Source: Streptomyces sp. Tu 3180 (lineage in GTDB: Bacteria > Actinomycetota > Actinomycetes > Streptomycetales > Streptomycetaceae). Taken from it: DNA of 64,000 nucleotides. Below the pieces are notes generated by a model, which worked only from the letters and a program-made list of their open reading frames with translations, did not search any database and was not told the DNA's origin. Within the stretch, counting starts at the first letter, position 1. Every line of letters begins with the position of its first letter. The translations under genes and the position numbers were made by a program. Positions 1 to 9,473 of the stretch are shown here, one piece after another. The stretch is taken from contig NZ_WOXS01000002.1 in NCBI RefSeq assembly GCF_009852415.1, positions 1,240,001 through 1,304,000 on the forward strand, written 5' to 3'.

Positions 1-480
1 GAGACCGTGCTGTGGCCGGCGGTGCGGCGCTCGGTCCCGGACGGCGAGGAACTGACCTCCCGGGTCGAGGAGGAGCACCAGCAGATCAACGGTCTCGTGG
101 CGGACGTCGAACGCCTTCCTCCCGGCGACCCCGAGCGCGAGGACAAGGTGCGGGGGGCCTTCGCGCTGATACGGCAGGACATCAGGGACGAGGAGGACCT
201 CCTCCTGCCCCGGCTGCAGGAGGCGATGGACCCCGTTCGGCTGCGCGCACTCGGCACCGCCTGGGAGACGGTGCGGCAGACCGCCCCCACCCACCCCCAC
301 CCCGTCGTCCCGCGGCGTCCCCCCGGCAACGCGCTCCTCGGCGTGCCGCTCAGCGTCCACGACCGCGTGCGCGACGCCCTCGGCAGCTCCGCCGCCGTGG
401 CCAAGAAGGTGCTCGTCGGCCTGGCCGGGGCCCTCGTCGCCGCACTCGCGGCCGTCGCGGTGCAGCGCAAACGGCACTGA
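1..480 (+). CDS. Hemerythrin (HHE) domain protein, 5' end outside window
   Basis: The frame is open from base 1, so the gene begins upstream; 159 residues are visible. EEEHQQIN followed about 35 residues later by DIRDEEDLLLP matches the HHE four-helix bundle, a family that binds a di-iron type centre for oxygen or redox chemistry. In RQDIRDEED an Asp stands where family members usually carry a metal-binding His, so metal binding may be altered. The last 25 residues form one hydrophobic helix (VLVGLAGALVAALAAVAV) ending QRKRH, which suggests membrane anchoring. No operon partner is visible; the next gene converges on it. Confidence 0.75.
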   Translation, partial: ETVLWPAVRRSVPDGEELTSRVEEEHQQINGLVADVERLPPGDPEREDKVRGAFALIRQDIRDEEDLLLPRLQEAMDPVRLRALGTAWETVRQTAPTHPHPVVPRRPPGNALLGVPLSVHDRVRDALGSSAAVAKKVLVGLAGALVAALAAVAVQRKRH

Positions 481-601
481 GGCGGCCCGCCCACCCCACC
501 GCCGCGCACGCCCGGGGGCCGTACGCGGGGACCCCCGCGCACGGCCCCGGCCCGTCGACACGGGAGCACCCCACGACCGACCGCGACGACCACCGGCCCG
601 C

Positions 602-1468
602 TCAGGGCGTCGCGGGGAGCGGGCCGATCGCCCCGATGAGCGACGCCACCGTCCGGGTCATCGCCTCCCGGCCCACCGTCAGGTAGCCGCGGGAGTCGAC
701 CGCCTCCGGGCGGGCGGCGAGGAACTCCCTGATCGCGCCGGTCATGGCGATGTTCAGGGCCGTGCCGACGTTGACCTTGGCGATGCCGCCCGCGACCGCC
801 GCGGCGAGTTCCCCGTCGGGCAGGCCCGAGGAGCCGTGCAGGACGAGGGGGACGTCGAGGGCGGCGCTCAGGCGTTTGAGGAGGGCGTGGTCGAGGGCGG
901 CCGTGCGGGTGGTCATGGCGTGGGTGGTGCCGACGGCGACGGCCAGCGCGTCCACGCCGGAGTCGGCGACGAAGGCGCGGGCCCGGCCGGGGTCGGTGCG
1001 GGCGCCCGGGGCGTGGGCGTCCAGCGGGGGCTGTCCGTCCTTGCCCCCGATCTGCCCCAGCTCCGCCTCGATCCAGAGGCCGTGGGCGTGGGCCCAGTCG
1101 GCGGCGGCCCGGGTCGCGGCGAGGTTCTCGGCGTAGGGCAGCCGGGCCGCGTCGTACATCACCGAGCCGAAGCCGGCGTCGGGCGCCTGGCGCAGCAGGG
1201 CGTCGCTGTGGACGTGGTCGAGGTGCAGGGCGACGGGGACGGTTGCGCGTTCGGCGGCGGCGACGGCGGCGCGGGCGAGCGGCAGCAGCCGGCCGTAGCG
1301 GAACCTGACGGCGTTCTCGCTGACCTGGAGCACGACGGGGGCGTGCACCGACTCCGCGCCGGCGATGACGGCCTCGACGTGTTCGAGGGTGATGATGTTG
1401 AACGCGGCGATCGCCGAGCGGCGCGCGGTGGCGCGGGCGACGAGTTCGCCGGTGGTCGTGAGGGGCAC
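602..1468 (-). CDS. Class II ketose-bisphosphate aldolase (GatY/KbaY/AgaY-like)
   Basis: This 288-residue protein has the class II, zinc-dependent aldolase signatures: LHLDH (catalytic Asp and a zinc His, near residue 85), VGTTH and LVLHGSSG (further zinc His residues), followed by GGIAKVNVGT, the phosphate loop. The family cleaves fructose- or tagatose-1,6-bisphosphate to dihydroxyacetone phosphate and glyceraldehyde 3-phosphate. The start is a GTG preceded by GGAAAGGA. It lies 21 bp downstream of the SIS-domain isomerase gene in the same direction, so the two are very probably one transcript. That pairing, with a divergent DeoR regulator, points to amino-sugar or tagatose catabolism rather than central glycolysis; the exact substrate is inferred. 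Confidence 0.85.
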   Translation of the reverse strand: MPLTTTGELVARATARRSAIAAFNIITLEHVEAVIAGAESVHAPVVLQVSENAVRFRYGRLLPLARAAVAAAERATVPVALHLDHVHSDALLRQAPDAGFGSVMYDAARLPYAENLAATRAAADWAHAHGLWIEAELGQIGGKDGQPPLDAHAPGARTDPGRARAFVADSGVDALAVAVGTTHAMTTRTAALDHALLKRLSAALDVPLVLHGSSGLPDGELAAAVAGGIAKVNVGTALNIAMTGAIREFLAARPEAVDSRGYLTVGREAMTRTVASLIGAIGPLPATP

Positions 1469-1489
1469 GGCCTGTCCTTTCCGGCGGTG

Positions 1490-2371
1490 TCAGGGCGCGA
1501 GGACGACCGAGCGGGTGAGGTGGCGGGGGCGGTCGGGGTCGAGGCCGCGGGCCGCGGCGACGGCGACCGCGAGGCGCTGGGCGCGGACGAGTTCGGCGAG
1601 CGGGTCGAGGGTGCCCTCGATCCACAGTCCGCCGGTGTCCCGGACCTGCCGGGCCAGCCCGTCGGGGGCCGTCCCGAACATCCAGGCGGCCGTGGAACGC
1701 GTGGTGATGCTGATGGGACCGTGCCGGTACTCCATCGCCGGGTAGGCCTCCGTCCACGCCAGTGCGGCCTCGCGCATCTTCAGCGCGGCCTCGTTGGCCA
1801 GGCCGACGGTCCAGCCGCGGCCGAGGAAGGTGAGCTGGGTGCGGTCCACGAGTCCTTCGGGCAGGGGCGTGCCGAGGGCCGTCCGGGCGTCCTCGACGAC
1901 CGCTTCGGTGTGCAGGCCCAGGTGGGCGCGGAGCAGGGTGAGGGCGGTGGTCGCGAACCGGGTCTGGACGACGGAGCGTTCGTCCGCGTAGTCGAGCACG
2001 ACCGGCTCGTCGGCCAGCGACATCACGGGGGTGGCCGGGTCGGCGGTGACCGCGGTGGTGCGGGTGGTGCCCTTCAGCCTCCCGAGCAGGTCCAGGACCT
2101 CGGTGGTGGTGCCGGAGCGGGTCAGGGCGACGACCCGGTCGTAGGCGCGTCCGCGGGGGAACTCCGAGGCGGCGAAGGCGTCGGTCTCGCCCAGGCCCGC
2201 CGCCTCGCGCAGGCCCGCGACCGCCTGGGCCATGAAGTACGAGGTGCCGCAGCCGACGACCGCCACCCGCTCGCCGGGCGCCGGCAGCGCCGGGGCGTGC
2301 CCGGCGGCCTGCGCCGCGGCGCGGCTCCAGCACTCGGGCTGGCTGTTCAGTTCGTCCTCGACATGGGTCAT
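1490..2371 (-). CDS. SIS-domain sugar isomerase/deaminase (AgaS-like)
   Basis: A 293-residue SIS-fold protein with two half-domains. GCGTSYFMAQA and ALTRSGTTTEVLDLL form the phosphosugar-binding loops of the first half, and AMEYRHGPISITT is the conserved loop of the second half, as in GlmS isomerase domains and AgaS. It probably deaminates or isomerises a phosphorylated amino sugar. I chose the ATG at 2371 (MTHVEDEL) because GGGGGTGCGAC lies just upstream; an in-frame start 69 bp further up would run through the AT-rich promoter region. It is followed closely by the aldolase gene and is divergent from the DeoR gene. Confidence 0.82.
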   Translation of the reverse strand: MTHVEDELNSQPECWSRAAAQAAGHAPALPAPGERVAVVGCGTSYFMAQAVAGLREAAGLGETDAFAASEFPRGRAYDRVVALTRSGTTTEVLDLLGRLKGTTRTTAVTADPATPVMSLADEPVVLDYADERSVVQTRFATTALTLLRAHLGLHTEAVVEDARTALGTPLPEGLVDRTQLTFLGRGWTVGLANEAALKMREAALAWTEAYPAMEYRHGPISITTRSTAAWMFGTAPDGLARQVRDTGGLWIEGTLDPLAELVRAQRLAVAVAAARGLDPDRPRHLTRSVVLAP

Positions 2372-2393
2372 GTCGCACCCCCGACCGACTCGA

Positions 2394-2435
2394 TGATTGT
2401 TGTTGCAAGATAGATCGATTTTTCGCGCAGAATCA
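2394..2435. promoter_or_regulatory. AT-rich divergent promoter/operator of the DeoR-controlled locus
   Basis: A short AT-rich block in otherwise GC-rich DNA between the SIS-isomerase and DeoR genes. It begins TGATTGTTGTTGCAA and ends AGAATCA, giving TGATT/AATCA inverted arms 32 bp apart plus an inner TTG-ttg-CAA. The place and composition suit the binding site of the adjacent DeoR regulator. The assignment to this regulator is inference. Confidence 0.45.
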
Positions 2436-2506
2436 AGCATCCGGGGCGGAGTGGGGGTGCGTTAGGGTCGCCGCAGGACGAGGAACGGCCGGGAACGGGA
2501 GGGCGG

Positions 2507-3286
2507 ATGTCGCGGGACGCCCGCTGGAAGGCGCTGCTGGAACTGCTCGTCGAGCGCGGCCGGCTGGACGTCGAGGAGGTGGCCGCCGAGCTGTCGGTGT
2601 CGGCCGCGACGATCCGGCGCGACTTCGACCAGCTCGCCGAGCAGCAGATGCTGGTGCGCACCCGGGGCGGCGCGGTCGTGCACGGGGTGTCGTACGAGCT
2701 GCCGCTGCGCTACAAGACCGCGCGCCGCGCCCCGGAGAAGCAGCGCATCGCGAAGGCGGTGGCGGATCTCGTCGCGCCGGGCGAGGCGGTCGGGCTGACC
2801 GGCGGCACGACCACCACGGAGGTGGCGCGGGCGCTGGCCGTGCGCGGTGATCTCGGCTCCGGCGCGCCCGCGCTGACCGTGGTGACGAACGCGCTCAACA
2901 TCGCCAACGAGCTCGCCGTACGGCCGCAGTTCAAGATCGTGGTGACCGGCGGGGTGGCGCGGGCCCAGTCGTACGAGCTCATCGGGCCGCTCGCGGACGG
3001 GGTGCTGGACCAGATCACCCTCGACGTGGCGGTGCTCGGCGTCGTCGCCTTCGACGTCGCGCACGGCGCCGCGGCCCACGACGAGGCGGAGGCCGCGATC
3101 AACCGGCTGCTGTGCGAGCGGGCCGAGCGGGTGGTCGTGGCCGCCGACTCCAGCAAACTGGGCCGGCGGGCGTTCGCCCGGATCTGCGCGACCGGTTCGG
3201 TGGGCACGCTGGTGACGGACTCGGCGGCGGATCCCGGGACGGTGCGCCGGTTCGAGGAGGCGGGGGTGCGGGTCGTCGTCGTCTGA
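2507..3286 (+). CDS. DeoR/GlpR family transcriptional regulator
   Basis: A 259-residue DeoR-type repressor. The N-terminal winged helix (residues about 5-57) contains VEEVAAELSVSAATIRRDF, the classical DeoR helix-turn-helix, and the C-terminal half is the sugar-phosphate sensing domain (GLTGGTTTTEVARAL, VVTNALNIANELA, VVVAADSSKLG). These proteins usually bind operators in the absence of a phosphorylated sugar. The ATG is preceded by GGGAGGGCGG. It is divergent from the SIS-isomerase/aldolase pair and is the obvious candidate for controlling it. Confidence 0.88.
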   Translation: MSRDARWKALLELLVERGRLDVEEVAAELSVSAATIRRDFDQLAEQQMLVRTRGGAVVHGVSYELPLRYKTARRAPEKQRIAKAVADLVAPGEAVGLTGGTTTTEVARALAVRGDLGSGAPALTVVTNALNIANELAVRPQFKIVVTGGVARAQSYELIGPLADGVLDQITLDVAVLGVVAFDVAHGAAAHDEAEAAINRLLCERAERVVVAADSSKLGRRAFARICATGSVGTLVTDSAADPGTVRRFEEAGVRVVVV

Positions 3287-3358
3287 GCCGCCGCGCTGCC
3301 GGTGCGGCCGGACCCGCCTAAGCTGGCGGGTGAGGCGCGCCGGGCCAGGGAGGCTGCG

Positions 3359-5194
3359 ATGGGCGGGACCGCCGGGGAACGGGACACGTCCGGGGCGCGG
3401 CGGTACGTGCCGATCGCCGACCACGGGCTGATCGGCGACCTGCGCACCGTGGCCCTGGTGGGCACCGACGGCACCATCGACTGGTACTGCTGCCCGGCCT
3501 TCGACTCGCCGAGCGTCTTCGCCTCCGTCCTGGACGCGGAGCGCGGCGGCCGCTTCGAGCTGGCGGCGGCCGTGCCGGCGCGCACCAAGCAGTTCTACTT
3601 CCCCGACACCAACGTCCTGATCACCCGGTTCTTCACCGAGGACGGCGTCGGCGAGGTGCAGGACTTCATGCCCGTGGCCGGCGAACCGGCCGCGGAGGGG
3701 CGGCACCGGCTGATCCGTCGGGTGCTGTGCGTGCGCGGCTCCCTCCCGTTCCGGACGCGGGTGGCGCCGCGGTTCGGGTACGGCGCCCGGCCGCACACCC
3801 TGGAACTGACCGGGGACGTCGCGGTCTTCGACTCCCGGGACCTGTCCCTCGCGCTCACCGCGACCGTCCCGCTGGAGGCCGACGGGGCGGACGTGCGGGC
3901 CGACTTCAAGCTGGCCGAGGGCGACACGGCGGTGTTCGCCCTGGACCGGATCTGCGGTGACGTGTCCCCGAGCCGGTGCGAGTGCGGGGAGGCGGAGAGG
4001 CAGTTCGGCGCGACGGTGCGGTACTGGAGGCGGTGGCTCTCCTCCTCGCGCTACCGGGGTCGCTGGCGGGAGATGGTGCACCGCTCCGCCCTCACCCTGA
4101 AGCTGCTCACCTACGCGCCGACCGGGGCGATCGTGGCGGCGCCGACGACCAGCCTGCCCGAGGAGTTCGGCGGGGAGCGCAACTGGGACTACCGGTACGT
4201 GTGGGTGCGCGACGCGGCCTTCTGCGTGTACGCGCTGCTGCGGCTGGGCTTCACCGAGGAGGCCGAGGCGTTCATGGGCTTCGTGTCCCGGCACGTCAGC
4301 CCGGGCGACGGCAAGCCGTCCGGCCCCCTGCAGATCATGTACGGCATCGACGGCCGCACCGATCTGCCCGAGCGCGAACTCGGCCACCTGGAGGGCCACA
4401 ACGGCTCGGCGCCGGTACGCGTCGGCAACGCCGCGGCCGACCAGCTGCAACTGGACATCTACGGCGCGCTGGTCGACTCGATCTACCTGTACGACAAGTG
4501 GGCCGAGCCCGTCTCCAGCGAGCAGTGGGACCATGTGTGCGCGCTGGTGGACTGGGTGTGCGCGCACTGGGACCAGCCCGACGAGGGGATCTGGGAGACC
4601 CGCGGCGGGCGCAAGAACTTCCTCTACTCGCACCTGATGTGCTGGGTGGCGATCGAGCGGGGCATCCGCATGGCCAACCGGCGCGGCCTGCCCGCCGACC
4701 TGCCGCGCTGGCAGGCGAGCCGCGACACCGTCTACCGCAGGATCATGAGCCGCGGCTGGTCCGAGGCGCGCCGGGCCTTCGTGCAGCACGAGGGCGGGGA
4801 CGTGCTGGACGCGGCGGTGCTGATGATGCCGCTGTCGAAGTTCATCGCGCCGACCGACCCGAAGTGGCTGTCCACGCTCGACTCGCTCACCGAGGACCTG
4901 GTGTCCGACTCGCTGGTCTACCGCTACGACCCGCGGTCGAGCCCCGACGGGCTGCGCGGCGACGAGGGGACGTTCTCCATCTGCTCGTTCTGGTACGTCG
5001 AGGCGCTGACCCGGGCCGGCCGGCTCGACGACGCGCGCCTCGCCTTCGAGAAGATGCTCACGTACGCCAACCACCTCGGCCTGTACGCCGAGGAGATCGG
5101 CTGCACCGGGGAGCAGCAGGGCAACTTCCCGCAGGCGTTCACGCATCTCTCCCTGATCAGCGCCGCGTTCAACCTCGACCGCGCCCTGGGCTGA
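3359..5194 (+). CDS. Glycoside hydrolase family 15 protein (glucoamylase/trehalase-like)
   Basis: A 611-residue protein with no signal peptide. The N-terminal part (IADHGLIGDLRTVALVG, GTIDWYCCPAFDSPSVF) is the beta-sandwich typical of actinobacterial GH15 proteins, and the (alpha/alpha)6 catalytic barrel follows (GGERNWDYRYVWVRDAAF, near residue 270). Near the C-terminus AEEIGCTGEQQGNFPQAFTH carries the expected catalytic Glu. Mycobacterial relatives are trehalases; glucoamylase or dextranase activity is possible too. The ATG at 3359 has AGGGAGG 8 bp upstream; an earlier in-frame ATG at 3302 lacks one. TAAGCT at 3317-3322 may be the -10. Its 3' end meets the convergent secreted-protein gene with only 3 bp between. 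Confidence 0.85.
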   Translation: MGGTAGERDTSGARRYVPIADHGLIGDLRTVALVGTDGTIDWYCCPAFDSPSVFASVLDAERGGRFELAAAVPARTKQFYFPDTNVLITRFFTEDGVGEVQDFMPVAGEPAAEGRHRLIRRVLCVRGSLPFRTRVAPRFGYGARPHTLELTGDVAVFDSRDLSLALTATVPLEADGADVRADFKLAEGDTAVFALDRICGDVSPSRCECGEAERQFGATVRYWRRWLSSSRYRGRWREMVHRSALTLKLLTYAPTGAIVAAPTTSLPEEFGGERNWDYRYVWVRDAAFCVYALLRLGFTEEAEAFMGFVSRHVSPGDGKPSGPLQIMYGIDGRTDLPERELGHLEGHNGSAPVRVGNAAADQLQLDIYGALVDSIYLYDKWAEPVSSEQWDHVCALVDWVCAHWDQPDEGIWETRGGRKNFLYSHLMCWVAIERGIRMANRRGLPADLPRWQASRDTVYRRIMSRGWSEARRAFVQHEGGDVLDAAVLMMPLSKFIAPTDPKWLSTLDSLTEDLVSDSLVYRYDPRSSPDGLRGDEGTFSICSFWYVEALTRAGRLDDARLAFEKMLTYANHLGLYAEEIGCTGEQQGNFPQAFTHLSLISAAFNLDRALG

Positions 5195-5197
5195 CGC

Positions 5198-6163
5198 TCA
5201 GTGGCCGTGGCCGTCGGAGTGCTCCGGCGCGCCGTCGCCCGGGGTGCGCGTGTCCGCCTCCGCTCCGGCCCGGACCGTGAACGCCGCCGTGCGCACGACG
5301 CCGTCGTGCTTGAAGTCCAGGAACAGCCGGTAGGTGCCGCTGCTGGGCGCGGTGGCGGTGAACGAGACGGCCGGGCCGGGCTCGGTCGCGCCGTCGCCGG
5401 GCTCGCCGTGGGGGTGGACGTGCAGGTAGGCGAGGTCTCCGGAGCGCAGGGCGACCAGGTGGCCGTAGGCGCCGAGGTAGGGCTGGAGGTCGGTGACCGG
5501 CTCGCCGTCGCGGGAGACGGTCAGGCGCAGTTCGCCCGCCCGGCCCGGGCGCAGGGCGCCGGTCAGTTCGACCTCGTAGCCGTCGACGCGTGCCGTGCCG
5601 CCGGGTTCGGGGAGCTCCTGCGGACGGTAGGGGCCGGAGGCGGCGAGGTCCGCGCCGAGGGTGAGGTTCCGCGCGCCCTTCCGCGCCGGGGTGAAGTCGG
5701 CGAAGACCCGGTAGTCGCCGGCCCGGGGCAGCTCGACGGGGGTGGTCCAGGTGCCGTCGGCGGCGCGGGCCGGGTGCAGGTGGCGGTAGGTGAGCAGGTC
5801 GCGTGAGGCCACGATGAGGTGGAGTTCCTTGTCGTGCTCGCGGCGGTACCGGGTGACGGGCCGCCCCTCGTCGTCCCGGACGGTGAAGCGCAGTTCGGTG
5901 CGGTCCGAGGCGGTCACGTGCGGGGTCTCCAGGTCGAGGGTGTAGCCGCTCTCGGAGATCTGGAGCCCGCCGGCGGGGGTGGTCCCGTGCCCGGCGTGGC
6001 CGCCGGCCTCCTCGCCGGCCGATGGCGTCGGGGTGTGCCGCCCGTCGTGCGCGGGCGCACGGTCCGCGACGACCGGGTCGAGCCCCTGGCCGACGCCGTA
6101 GGCCGTGCCGAAGGTGGCGGCCAGGGCGGCGGCGAACGCGGTGATCCTCAGTCCGGTGTTCAT
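5198..6163 (-). CDS. Secreted His-rich protein of the copper locus
   Basis: A 321-residue exported protein. Residues 1-26 form a signal peptide ([17 protein letters not shown]) and there is no second membrane helix. Two beta-rich repeats of about 100 residues follow, each with a His-containing strand (LTYRHLHPA and [10 protein letters not shown]), and the linker (GGHAGHG) and C-terminus (EHSDGHGH) are His-rich. I do not recognise a named enzyme; the repeats resemble YtkA-like or copper-associated extracytoplasmic domains. It is divergent from the CopA ATPase gene, and the intergenic region holds CsoR-like sites. A role in binding or delivering copper outside the membrane is inferred from that context and from the His clusters. 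Confidence 0.7.
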   Translation of the reverse strand: MNTGLRITAFAAALAATFGTAYGVGQGLDPVVADRAPAHDGRHTPTPSAGEEAGGHAGHGTTPAGGLQISESGYTLDLETPHVTASDRTELRFTVRDDEGRPVTRYRREHDKELHLIVASRDLLTYRHLHPARAADGTWTTPVELPRAGDYRVFADFTPARKGARNLTLGADLAASGPYRPQELPEPGGTARVDGYEVELTGALRPGRAGELRLTVSRDGEPVTDLQPYLGAYGHLVALRSGDLAYLHVHPHGEPGDGATEPGPAVSFTATAPSSGTYRLFLDFKHDGVVRTAAFTVRAGAEADTRTPGDGAPEHSDGHGH

Positions 6164-6226
6164 GGCCGTCTCTCCTCGGGGAACGGGGCCTCCGGCTCAC
6201 TCGAGCCGGTTTCCATGCAGCTCACC

Positions 6227-6243
6227 ATACCCCCTGGGGGTAA
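6227..6243. promoter_or_regulatory. CsoR-type copper operator 1
   Basis: TACCCCC-T-GGGGGTA (6228-6242) is a perfect 7-1-7 palindrome flanked by A on both sides. It matches the C-run/G-run form of known CsoR operators. It lies between the secreted protein start (6163) and copA (6381), nearer the secreted gene. No csoR gene is in this window, so the repressor would act in trans. Confidence 0.75.
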
Positions 6244-6273
6244 TGAGTCAAGTCGCTCGCACGGTTGCGCCGC

Positions 6274-6326
6274 ATACGGCCCAGGGGTATACATGGAGCC
6301 CGGGGGCGGATACCCCCTCCCCGTAT
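6274..6326. promoter_or_regulatory. CsoR-type operators 2 and 3 in the copA promoter
   Basis: Two further 17-bp elements with the same frame as operator 1, ATAC-N9-GTAT, lie at 6274-6290 (centre GGCCCAGGG) and 6310-6326 (centre CCCCTCCCC). They are less symmetrical than operator 1, but both keep the outer ATAC/GTAT. They sit 55-107 bp upstream of the copA start, where they could cover its promoter. Confidence 0.5.
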
Positions 6327-6380
6327 GCGTCACCGGCCGTCGAGCAGTGTCCCGGCCGGTCCCTTCGACCAGGAGCACCC

Positions 6381-8636
6381 ATGACCGTCCGTACAGCCGG
6401 CGCCGAGGTGGAGCTCGCCATCGGCGGGATGACCTGCGCCTCGTGCGCCGCGCGGATCGAGAAGAAGCTCAACCGGATGGACGGGGTCACCGCCACCGTC
6501 AACTACGCCACCGAGAAGGCACGGGTCAGCTACGGCGACGGGGTCACCGTCGACGACCTGATCGCCACCGTCGAGGCCACCGGCTACACGGCTCAGGAGC
6601 CCGCGCCGCCCGGGCGGTCCGACGAGCCGGCCCGGGAGGACGGCGCCGGGCCCGACGAACTCCGGCCGCTCAGGCAGCGGTTGGTCACGGCCGTGGTGCT
6701 GTCCGTCCCGGTCGTGGCGATGGCGATGGTGCCGGCGCTGCAGTTCGAGTACTGGCAGTGGCTGTCGCTGACGCTGGCGGCACCGGTCGTGACGTACGCG
6801 GCGTGGCCCTTCCACCGGGCGGCGTTCACCAACGCGCGGCACGGTGCGGCCACCATGGACACGCTGATCTCGGTCGGCACCTCGGCGGCGTTCCTGTGGT
6901 CGCTGTGGGCGCTGTTCCTCGGCAGCGCGGGCACCCCGGGCATGACGCACCCCTTCGAGCCGACCATCACCCGCTCGGACGGCGCCGGGAACATCTACCT
7001 GGAGGCCGCCGCGGGTGTCACCGCCTTCGTCCTGGCCGGCCGCTACTTCGAGGCGCGCGCCAAGCGGAAGGCCGGTGCCGCCCTGCGGGCGCTGCTGGAG
7101 CTGGGCGCGAAGGACGTCACCGTGCTGCGCGCCGACGGGCGGGAGGAGACCGTCCCGGTGGCCGCGCTGACGGTCGGCGACCGTTTCCTGGTCCGGCCGG
7201 GCGAGAAGATCGCCACCGACGGGACCGTGGTCGAGGGCACCTCGGCCGTCGACGCCTCGATGCTCACCGGCGAGTCCGTGCCGGTCGAGGTCGGCGTGGG
7301 GGACGCGGTCACCGGGGCCACGGTCAACGCCGGCGGGCGGCTCGTCGTCCGGGCCGTCCGGGTCGGCGCGGACACCCAGCTCGCGCGGATGGCGAAGCTG
7401 GTCGAGGACGCGCAGAACGGCAAGGCCGCCGCCCAGCGGCTCGCCGACCGCATCTCCGCCGTCTTCGTGCCGGTCGTCATCGCCCTGGCGCTGGGCACCC
7501 TGGGCTTCTGGCTGGGCAACGGCGCCGGGCTGACGGCCGCCTTCACCGCCGCCGTGGCGGTCCTGATCATCGCCTGCCCCTGCGCCCTCGGGCTCGCCAC
7601 CCCCACCGCGCTGATGGTCGGCACCGGACGCGGCGCCCAGCTCGGCATCCTCATCAAGGGCCCGGAGGTGCTGGAGTCCACCCGCCGGGTCGACACCGTC
7701 GTGCTGGACAAGACCGGCACCGTCACCACCGGACGCATGACCCTGCTGGCCGTGCACACCACCGACGGGACCGACGAGGCGGAGGCGCTGCGGCTGGCCG
7801 GAGCGCTGGAACACTCCTCGGAGCACCCGATCGCCCGTGCCGTGGCCGACGGCGCACGGGAGAGGACGGGCGCGCTGCCCACGCCGGAGGACTTCGCCAA
7901 CGTGCCCGGGCTCGGCGTCCAGGGGGTCGTGGACGGTCACGCGGTTCTCGTCGGACGGCGGCGGCTGCTGGCCGAGTGGGCGCTCGAGGTGCCGCGGGAC
8001 CTGGCCCGGGCCGTGGACGCGGCCGAGGCGGCCGGCCGTACGGCGGTCCTGGTCGCCTGGGACGGTGCGGCCCGCGCGGTGCTCGAGATCGCCGACGCCG
8101 TCAAGGAGACCAGTCCCGAGGCGATCCGGCGGCTGCGCGCGCTCGGTCTGCGACCCGTCCTGCTGACCGGGGACAACGAGGCGGTGGCCCGGTCCGTCGC
8201 CCACGAGGTCGGTATCGCGCCGGAGGACGTCGTCGCCGAGGTACTGCCGCAGGACAAGGTGGAGGTGATCGAGCGGCTCCAGGCGCAGGGCCGTTCGGTC
8301 GCCATGGTCGGCGACGGGGTCAACGACGCCGCCGCGCTCGCCCGGGCCGACCTCGGGCTGGCCATGGGCACCGGCACCGACGCGGCGATCGAGGCCGGCG
8401 ACCTCACCCTCGTCCGGGGCGACCTGCGGGCCGCCGCCGACGCCGTCCGGCTGGCCCGCAGGACCCTCGGCACCATCAGGTCCAACCTGTTCTGGGCCTT
8501 CGCCTACAACGTCGCCGCGCTCCCGCTCGCCGCGGCCGGACTGCTCGACCCGATGATCGCCGGAGCCGCGATGGCGTTCTCCTCGGTCTTCGTGGTCGGC
8601 AACTCCCTGCGTCTGCGCGCCTTCCGGGCCGCCTGA
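6381..8636 (+). CDS. copA: Copper-exporting P1B-type ATPase
   Basis: A 752-residue heavy-metal ATPase. It has one N-terminal metal-binding domain (GMTCASC, residues 16-22), the A-domain TGES loop, the intramembrane CPC motif ([12 protein letters not shown], about 398), the phosphorylation motif DKTGTVT (Asp about 443), SEHPIA in the nucleotide domain and [10 protein letters not shown] (about 643). The last two membrane helices carry YN and MAFSSV, the P1B-1 signature for Cu(I) or Ag(I) export. The ATG at 6381 follows AGGAGCACCC. Upstream CsoR-like palindromes predict induction by copper, and the divergent secreted His-rich protein is a likely partner. A strong terminator follows 6 bp after the stop. 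Confidence 0.95.
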   Translation: MTVRTAGAEVELAIGGMTCASCAARIEKKLNRMDGVTATVNYATEKARVSYGDGVTVDDLIATVEATGYTAQEPAPPGRSDEPAREDGAGPDELRPLRQRLVTAVVLSVPVVAMAMVPALQFEYWQWLSLTLAAPVVTYAAWPFHRAAFTNARHGAATMDTLISVGTSAAFLWSLWALFLGSAGTPGMTHPFEPTITRSDGAGNIYLEAAAGVTAFVLAGRYFEARAKRKAGAALRALLELGAKDVTVLRADGREETVPVAALTVGDRFLVRPGEKIATDGTVVEGTSAVDASMLTGESVPVEVGVGDAVTGATVNAGGRLVVRAVRVGADTQLARMAKLVEDAQNGKAAAQRLADRISAVFVPVVIALALGTLGFWLGNGAGLTAAFTAAVAVLIIACPCALGLATPTALMVGTGRGAQLGILIKGPEVLESTRRVDTVVLDKTGTVTTGRMTLLAVHTTDGTDEAEALRLAGALEHSSEHPIARAVADGARERTGALPTPEDFANVPGLGVQGVVDGHAVLVGRRRLLAEWALEVPRDLARAVDAAEAAGRTAVLVAWDGAARAVLEIADAVKETSPEAIRRLRALGLRPVLLTGDNEAVARSVAHEVGIAPEDVVAEVLPQDKVEVIERLQAQGRSVAMVGDGVNDAAALARADLGLAMGTGTDAAIEAGDLTLVRGDLRAAADAVRLARRTLGTIRSNLFWAFAYNVAALPLAAAGLLDPMIAGAAMAFSSVFVVGNSLRLRAFRAA

Positions 8637-8642
8637 CCCCCA

Positions 8643-8685
8643 GGGAGCCGACCGCCCCGGCCCGGTGCCGGGGCGGTCGGCTCCC
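8643..8685 (+). terminator. Strong hairpin terminator after copA
   Basis: Perfect 19-bp inverted repeat (8643-8661 against 8667-8685) with a 5-nt loop, starting 6 bp after the copA stop. There is no U-tract, as is usual for Streptomyces terminators. Confidence 0.9.
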
Positions 8686-8801
8686 CCGTGTGGAGCGTGC
8701 GTACCGTGGGCACCTGGTGATTCCCGCGCCACGGTGCGGGAACGCCAGGCGCGGGCCCGCACCCGGGCCCTGCCCCACGATGTCACCGCGGGAGAGACGA
8801 G

Positions 8802-9473
8802 ATGAGCGAGCCGACCAGTACCGACCAGGGCGTCACCCGTCCGCTCACGGCGCCCGTACCGCCCGCCGACGGGCTGCGCAGAGTCGCCTCGGCCGTGCTC
8901 GGCGACCTCAGGGCCGTGGACGGCGCCCTGTACGCGGCGGTGGCCGCCACGCCCACGCCGACCCTCGACCGGGCCCTGCGCCGGCTCTCCCACGCGGCCG
9001 ACCACTCCAAGATCTCGTTCGCCATCGCCGGGGCCCTCGCGCTGGGCGGGCCGCGGCCGCGCCGGGCGGCGCTCGCCGGGGTCGGGGCCGTCGCCGTGGC
9101 CTCGGCGTCGGCCAACCTGCTGGGCAAGCGCCTGGTCCGCCGGGACCGGCCGGACCGGGAGGCGGCCCGGGTGACCGTGGACCGGCACGTGCCGATGCCG
9201 ACGTCGGCGTCCTTCCCGTCCGGGCACACCGCCTCGGCGGTCGCGTTCGCCACCGCCGTCGGGACGGTGCTGCCCGCCGCGTCGGTGCCGCTCGGCGCGC
9301 TGGCGGGCGCGGTCGGCTACTCCCGCGTCCACACGGGCGTGCACTACCCCGGTGACGTGGCCGCCGGCGCGGTCCTGGGCATCGCCAGCGCCGCCACCGC
9401 CCTGGCCGTGGCGGCGGCCCGCCTTCCGGCCTCCTACGGATTCGGCCGGACGCTGCGGTCCCGGCGGCGGTGA
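8802..9473 (+). CDS. PAP2-family membrane phosphatase
   Basis: A 223-residue protein with the three acid-phosphatase motifs in order: KRLVRRDRP (C1, about 106-114), PSGHTASA (C2, about 133-140) and SRVHTGVHYPGD (C3, about 168-179). The family removes phosphate from lipids such as phosphatidate or undecaprenyl diphosphate at the membrane. Hydrophobic helices precede and follow the motifs, but the N-terminal 45 residues look soluble. The ATG at 8802 follows GGGAGAGACGAG. It stands alone between the copA terminator and a convergent gene. Confidence 0.85.
   Translation: MSEPTSTDQGVTRPLTAPVPPADGLRRVASAVLGDLRAVDGALYAAVAATPTPTLDRALRRLSHAADHSKISFAIAGALALGGPRPRRAALAGVGAVAVASASANLLGKRLVRRDRPDREAARVTVDRHVPMPTSASFPSGHTASAVAFATAVGTVLPAASVPLGALAGAVGYSRVHTGVHYPGDVAAGAVLGIASAATALAVAAARLPASYGFGRTLRSRRR

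Noticed and set aside
594..626. Inverted repeat CGGCCCGCT/AGCGGGCCG at the end of the aldolase gene
   Set aside because: It spans the stop codon and coding bases; a terminator is possible but not distinguishable from GC-rich chance pairing.
836..9355. Very long open frames antisense or out of frame to the aldolase, DeoR, GH15 and copA genes
   Set aside because: They are Arg/Gly/Pro/His-biased, lack ribosome sites and overlap genes with clear family motifs; they result from high GC with few stop codons.
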